Part shown: positions 60,185 to 64,000 of the stretch, one piece after another
Layout of the letters: every line of letters starts with the position of its first letter
Position numbering within the stretch: position 1 is the stretch's first letter
From: Mycolicibacterium elephantis DSM 44368
Lineage (GTDB): Bacteria; Actinomycetota; Actinomycetes; Mycobacteriales; Mycobacteriaceae
Length of the DNA stretch: 64,000 bases
Direction of reading: 5' to 3'
Assembly (NCBI RefSeq): GCF_004014805.1
Contig: NZ_ATDN01000001.1
Coordinates: 248,001-312,000 of the forward strand
The notes under the pieces: generated by a model
Seen by the model: only the letters and a program-made list of their open reading frames with translations
Database searches by the model: none
What the model was told of the DNA's origin: nothing
Program-made: the position numbers and the translations under genes

Positions 60185-61440
60185 TTACCCCTGCTTCTGG
60201 TCGGTCTCGCCGTCCTCGGCTTTGGGGTCCAGATGCACCGCGACCGGCTCATCGGCGGGCTTGAGCAGCTTGGAGTTGCGCGGGCCAGGCACCACCTCGA
60301 TCTGGCCCTCCTTGATCGCATACGCGATCGCGTCACGCGCCAGCCGCTGCGTGATGCCGTGCTCGTCCTTCAACCGCATTTCGACGGCGTTCTTCGACAG
60401 CTCGCCGGGCTCGGCGCGCACCAGCGCCAGCAGCTCCGGCACCGCCGCACGGGCAGCGGAGTCCTTACGGCTGCCGCCCGCGTAGGCCAGGTGCCGGGTC
60501 TGGTCGCAGTAGGTCAGTTCACCCTCGCCCACGGCGACATCGCGGCCCAGTGCCGAGAAGTACCGAGGGCGGCGACCCTCGTCGTCGCTGTCATCGTCGC
60601 CGCCACGAACGATCTTCCACAGCGCGTCGGGCCAGTCGAGCAGCCGCGAGTCGCCGCGTGCCCGCTCGTTCTGGTGGCCCATGTGCCAGCAGCGCGTCAA
60701 ACCCCACCAGCACCCGGCCAGCGTCCTTGTCCTCGGACAGCCCGAGGGCGTCGAGCACCGGACGCAGGCAGTCCAAGATCACCACGTCAGCCCCGGCGAT
60801 GCTCTGCGCCCACTCCGATCGCGTTGTGGGGTCGGTGATATCGAACGACGACACCGCCCCGCGCAGCGGCATCACCGTGACGGCGGCGGCATTGCGGATG
60901 CCCTGCGCCCGCAGCCAGCGGCGCAGCGTCCTGCGGTCCAGCTCGGTGTCGATCAACACGACCTTGCCGACAGACCTCACCTCGAAGCGATCGAGGAACT
61001 GCCCGCCGTCGACCAGCACGCGAATCAGGTTGCCGATCAGCGTCGACTTGCCCGACTTGAACGGCGCGGCCAGCAACACCCGTCCCGCCGTCGGCCACAG
61101 CTGTCCAACGCGGTAGGTCGCGCCTTCATCGGGCTCGTCCAGCAGCGCCGCCAGGCTCACCGGGTCGGGCGCAGGCACAGCGGCGTCGCGCTCTGCGGCG
61201 ATGCGACGGCCCATCTCGCGTACCCGCGTCTTCGTGCCCTCCAACATCGCAGCGGCGCGGATCGTGAGGGCCTGAATCTCGTCGGCCGACAGCGCGGTCA
61301 GGGCCTTGATATGGGCGTCGCTTGCGCCCGCGTTGACCGCATCCGCCCCGCTGAACATCAGCTCGGGCGCTGCAGTCGTCGGGTTCAGCGCGGCGTTCTT
61401 GGCGGCGATCTTCGCAGCCAGCTGGGCGCGATCCCGTTGC
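60185..61440 (-). pseudogene. RepA-like AAA ATPase, truncated and frameshifted
   Basis: The N-terminal part (61440 to about 60690) carries a Walker A LLAAPFKSGKSTLIGNL, KVVLIDTELD and DVVILDCLRPVLDALGL, the pattern of phage/plasmid RepA-type helicase ATPases. At about 60690 the frame breaks: GFDALLA in frame one is followed directly by HMGHQNERARGDSRLLDWPD in another frame, where about 10-15 residues are expected between. That second frame ends at 60185 with a winged-helix-like C-terminal part. The 5' end is also missing, since the homology runs into integrase sequence at about 61430. Confidence 0.7.
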
Positions 61441-62480
61441 AGCAGTTGCGAACCGCCGACATCGACGCCCTGATCACGCTGCGGATGGCGGGTGCCCCGG
61501 TCGCTCAGTGCGACAAGCGGGGGCGGCGCAGTGCCGAGGTGCTGGCGTGGCTGCGGGCGCGTCCCGACGGTGCCAGCTACGGCGAGATGTACGCCGAGTT
61601 CGGCAACGCTGGTGAGAAGGCCTTGGCCCGGCTGATGTCCTCGGGTGAGGTGGTCCGCCCCGCACGCGGGCGCTATGCCGCCGCCCGGCCCGCCGACCCC
61701 AAGCGCCCCAAGGTGGCCGGAGGCATCAGCGCCCGCACGATCGTCTCGATGCTGGTGGTGTTGTCCTCGGCACTCGATGACGCGATGGCTCAAGGCCTGG
61801 TGGCTCGCAACGTCGCCCGGCTGGTCAAGCGCCCCAAGGTCACCGCTGCCGAGATGGCGACATGGACGCCCGAGCAGGCGGCGACGTTCCGCGCACATAT
61901 AAGTAGTGACCGGCTGGCGGCGTGCTGGCTGCTGACGCTGGCCGGGCTGCGCCGGTCGGAGGTGCTGGGGCTGCGGTGGGCTGACGTCGACCTCGACGCC
62001 GGAACTATCACCGTCGCTCAGGGCCGGGTGGTCGTCGGCGGCGGCACGGTGACCGGCGCACCAAAGTCGACGCGCTCGGCGCGGACACTGCCGATGCCGC
62101 GTGACGTGCTTGGCGCACTGCGGGCGTTCAAGACGCGCCAAGCCGAGGAGCACCTGGCCCTCGGCGAGGGCTGGCCCGATACCGGGCTGGTGGCGGTCAA
62201 CGGCGACGGCTCCCCCATCCGGCCCGAGACCTACTCGAAGGCCTTCGCCGCTCACTGCGCTGCAGCTGGGGTGCCGGTGATCCGGTTGCACGACGTCCGG
62301 CACACCGCCGCCACGATGCTGCTCGATGGCGGCACCACCCCGTCGGCGACGGCGAAGTGGCTGGGGCATGACCCGGCGATCACGCTGCGGGTATACGGCC
62401 ACGTCTACGACGACGCGCTGGCCTCAGCGGGCGACGCGCTGCTCGGTCGGTCGCGCAGCGTCGGCGACACCTCCCCCTGA
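61422..62480 (+). pseudogene. Mosaic tyrosine integrase with inserted winged-helix segment
   Basis: From GAIPLQQLRTADIDALIT the sequence is the end of an integrase SAM-like domain. About 65 residues of different character follow (CDKRGRRSAEVLAWLRARP, YGEMYAEFGNAGEKALARLM, VVRPARGRYAA). Integrase then resumes at GGISARTIVSMLVVLSSALDDAM. The catalytic set is complete: Arg in AGLRRSEVLGLRW, HDVRH, LGHDP and Tyr in RVYGHVYDD. The first ~60 residues of a normal integrase are missing; an internal ATG at 61485 could still express 331 residues. Confidence 0.7.
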
Positions 62481-63164
62481 GTGTCGCCAGCGAGGCCAAG
62501 GCTGCCCGACGTGGCAGACCAACGACGCCGATACGACGAACGCGAGATATTGCAGCCATCGGAGAACCTTGAGCGGACGGTGCTCACGGTGATCGGCGGG
62601 TGGGAACTGGTGCGGGCGCAGGTTAACTTCAACAGCTTCACTGACGCCGGGCCGGATGCCGAGTGGGCCGGGTCGGACAAGTTGGCAAAGACACTGCGCG
62701 AGTTGGCGGTCAGCCTCCGCATTCGGCACCCGCACGACCAATGGTCTCGCCTTGCAAGAGAGGTGAGCAACGTCCGCCACAAGTTCGGGCACATGCTGTA
62801 CCTCGAAGACGTCGAGGGCGAGATACCCAACCGAACGTTGCACTTCATGCGGCTCGGTGCCGAGGGCGAACAACGCCGGGGTCGGGGTGACTCGCTGGGC
62901 TTGAGCTGGCGCGATGAGGAATGGTCGCAGCAGTCTCGACACCGTGACTCCGTTACCGAGCAAGAACTATGGCAGACGCTCAACAAGGAATACTGGCTGA
63001 TTCAGGTGGTGCGAGCGGTGCGCCATGGCGGTGGGATTCTGCAGGAGAGCCCAGACATACCCGACGACCACCCCATCACAGGCTGGTACGTCCCCTGGCA
63101 GCTCCCCGAGTGGGGCGACCGGGAGGACTTGACGGTGGGCGATCTGCGCTTGCCGCCGCCGTGA
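62481..63164 (+). CDS. Orphan ORF between integrase and tRNA-Val
   Basis: 227 residues from a GTG that immediately follows the integrase stop; a GTG at 62511 is also possible. Soluble, acidic-basic mixed, Trp-rich (about ten Trp). No known motif recognised. Segments such as TLRELAVSLRIRHPHDQW and VSNVRHKFGHMLYLEDVEG look like a real folded domain, and codon choice is like a coding gene. Probably cargo of the integrative element. Confidence 0.6.
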   Translation: MSPARPRLPDVADQRRRYDEREILQPSENLERTVLTVIGGWELVRAQVNFNSFTDAGPDAEWAGSDKLAKTLRELAVSLRIRHPHDQWSRLAREVSNVRHKFGHMLYLEDVEGEIPNRTLHFMRLGAEGEQRRGRGDSLGLSWRDEEWSQQSRHRDSVTEQELWQTLNKEYWLIQVVRAVRHGGGILQESPDIPDDHPITGWYVPWQLPEWGDREDLTVGDLRLPPP

Positions 63165-63250
63165 CCTCGTAGGCCTATTTTCGGCCTAGCGGGGGTTTCC
63201 GCGAGAGTGACGATCGAGTCGCAAAACCACTGTCTAGCAGCGGCTTTCAT

Positions 63251-63325
63251 TGGTGGGCGCGGACGGTATCGAACCGCCGACCGCTGGTGTGTAAAACCAG
63301 AGCTCTACCACTGAGCTACGCGCCC
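63251..63325 (-). tRNA. valV: tRNA-Val (UAC anticodon)
   Basis: 75 nucleotides including the encoded CCA (63251-63253). Acceptor arm GGGCGCG/CGCGCCC, D arm GTAGCTCAGTGG, anticodon stem CTGGT/ACCAG with loop TTTACAC giving anticodon TAC, and T arm with GGTTCGATACC. It lies just before ahpE, as in M. tuberculosis, and its 3' end faces the integrase region. Confidence 0.95.
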
Positions 63326-63367
63326 CTGCGAAGGCAAGGTACACGCCGACTCCGCGCGACCGGAAAT

Positions 63368-63832
63368 TCAGCCGTTCCGTAACGCGGCCAACGCCTGCTT
63401 CCACACCGACTGGTCGCGCGGCTCCCCCGGCTCCTTCATCTCGGCGAACCGGATGATGCCGGAGCGGTCCACGACGAAGGTGCCCCGGTTGGGGAACCCG
63501 GCGTCGTCGTTGAAGACGCCGTAGGCCTGCGCCACCCCGCCGTGCGGCCAGAAGTCCGAGAGCACGGGAAACAGGAACCCGCTCTGCGTCGCCCAGATCT
63601 TGTGGGTGGGCGGCGGGCCGACCGAGATGGCCAGGGTCGCGGTGTCGTCGTTCTCGTAGTCAGGCAGGTGGTCGCGGATCTCGTCGAGTTCGCCCTGGCA
63701 GATACCGGTGAAGGCCAACGGGAAGAACACCAGCAGCACGTTCTTCTCGCCCCGGTAGCTGCTGAGGGTGACGGGCCGGCCGTTCTGGTCCTTCAGGGTG
63801 AAGTCCGGGGCCTCGGTGCCGACCTCGAGCAT
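63368..63832 (-). CDS. ahpE: One-cysteine peroxiredoxin AhpE
   Basis: 154 residues. The peroxidatic Cys lies in PLAFTGICQGELDEI at about residue 45, with the supporting Thr and Arg (RGTFVVDRSG) typical of the family. The AhpE subgroup of actinobacteria reduces hydroperoxides and peroxynitrite using mycothiol/mycoredoxin. Start MLEVGTEAPDFTLKD is canonical. The DUF3052 stop overlaps its ATG by one base. Confidence 0.95.
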   Translation of the reverse strand: MLEVGTEAPDFTLKDQNGRPVTLSSYRGEKNVLLVFFPLAFTGICQGELDEIRDHLPDYENDDTATLAISVGPPPTHKIWATQSGFLFPVLSDFWPHGGVAQAYGVFNDDAGFPNRGTFVVDRSGIIRFAEMKEPGEPRDQSVWKQALAALRNG

Positions 63833-64000
63833 CAGTGCCTCCCGGCAGCTTTGGACTTCGGCTGCACCAACCGGGTGGCAATCCAGTCCCCCAGGTTGGC
63901 CGACGAAGTCTGCATCAAGCCCGCGGTCGGGGCGGCCTCGGCGATCTCGGCCGGCTGCACGTGGCCCGGCTTGCCCGTCTTGGGCGTGATCACCCAGATG
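63832..64000 (-). CDS. DUF3052 family protein (Rv2239c-like), 5' end outside window
   Basis: The last 55 codons and stop. The visible part reads IWVITPKTGKPGHVQPAEIA, then AGLMQTSSANLGDWIATRLV and a basic end KSKAAGRH. This matches the C-terminus of the small actinobacterial DUF3052 proteins found directly upstream of ahpE. Function unknown. It is cut by the right window edge. Confidence 0.85.
   Translation of the reverse strand, partial: IWVITPKTGKPGHVQPAEIAEAAPTAGLMQTSSANLGDWIATRLVQPKSKAAGRH

Larger units (their letters stand above)
59819..63164. mobile_element. Decayed integrative element beside tRNA-Val
   Basis: The stretch holds a recombinase-like HTH fragment, a RepA-like ATPase with frameshifts, a mosaic tyrosine integrase and an orphan ORF, and ends 86 bases before the 3' end of tRNA-Val. 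Loss of 5' ends and frameshifts show it is no longer complete. The left boundary is not defined; the ars, putP and protease genes may have arrived with it or separately. I found no duplicate of the tRNA 3' end to mark the other attachment site. Confidence 0.6.

Noticed and set aside
60681..61421. Upstream part of the plus-strand integrase frame
   Set aside because: Antisense to the RepA-like ATPase; integrase similarity begins only at about 61422.
61441..62402. Upstream half of the long minus-strand frame 60591-62402
   Set aside because: Only the part below about 61440 resembles an ATPase; the rest is antisense to the integrase and low-complexity.
63170..63188. Short hairpin TAGGCC-loop-GGCCTA after the orphan ORF
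   Set aside because: Only 6 base pairs; too weak to call a terminator.
52798..63250. Direct repeat of the tRNA-Val 3' end as a second attachment site
   Set aside because: I looked for the sequence around GGTATCGAACCGCCGACC in the interval and did not find it by eye; a computed search is needed.

Overview
The window is high-GC actinobacterial DNA. Its gene order follows the Mycobacterium tuberculosis block Rv2199c to Rv2239c, from ctaF/ctaC through asnB, ilvE, gcvT, pepB, dlaT, lipB/lipA, glnA1/glnE/glnA2, panB, ptkA/ptpA and cobD to ahpE. With mycobacterial lipid genes (a wax-ester-synthase-type acyltransferase and a fatty-acyl-AMP ligase), an LpqN-type lipoprotein, Hip1-type hydrolases and several start codons placed for leaderless transcription, this points to a Mycobacterium/Mycolicibacterium chromosome. 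The extra genes relative to the tubercle bacillus suggest an environmental species.

Layout. 1-8.9 kb: cytochrome oxidase subunits, asparagine synthetase, adenosine kinase, an Fe-S carrier, and a translationally coupled cobUTS set for cobalamin nucleotide-loop assembly. 8.9-16 kb: ilvE, gcvT, an adenylate cyclase, leucyl aminopeptidase and the hydrolase-SDR fusion EphD. 16-21 kb: dihydrolipoamide acyltransferase with lipB-lipA, so the lipoylated enzyme and the lipoate synthesis genes sit together. 21-29.5 kb: the glutamine synthetase node (glnA1, glnE, glnA2), interrupted by DoxX, an F420-type oxidoreductase and a broken thioesterase. 29.6-39.5 kb: two tandem Hip1-like serine hydrolases, an acyltransferase, panB, an enoyl-CoA hydratase, a fatty-acyl-AMP ligase and a CYTH-CHAD protein. 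RNase P RNA lies at 39.5-39.9 kb. 39.9-45 kb is an accessory cluster absent from the tubercle bacillus order: AraC regulator, VOC protein, methyltransferases, secreted proteins, an XRE regulator divergent from a methionine aminopeptidase, and an XRE-cupin regulator. 45-52.8 kb: RNase H-phosphatase, zinc-ribbon protein, Nif3-like protein, cobC, ptkA-ptpA, SURF1, cobD and an MpaB-type protein.

52.8-63.25 kb is about 10.4 kb of extra DNA between the Rv2237-like gene and tRNA-Val/ahpE. It holds a secreted thermolysin-like protease, a PaaX remnant, a PutP symporter, an arsenic cluster (ArsR, ArsI/CadI-like, aquaporin, ArsC) and a decayed integrative element next to the tRNA. That element contains a frameshifted RepA-like ATPase and a mosaic tyrosine integrase, both truncated at one shared junction. 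The last genes are tRNA-Val, ahpE and the end of a DUF3052 gene.

Recurring signals include hairpins between convergent genes, several with a related AT-rich core; divergent regulator/target pairs with clear operator palindromes (XRE/MetAP, ArsR/ArsI); GlnR-like boxes at both glutamine synthetase genes; and TANNNT-like -10 boxes 6-7 bases before start codons. No stretch longer than about 300 bases lacks a gene, RNA gene or recognisable pseudogene. I found no CRISPR array, intact insertion sequence or rRNA.
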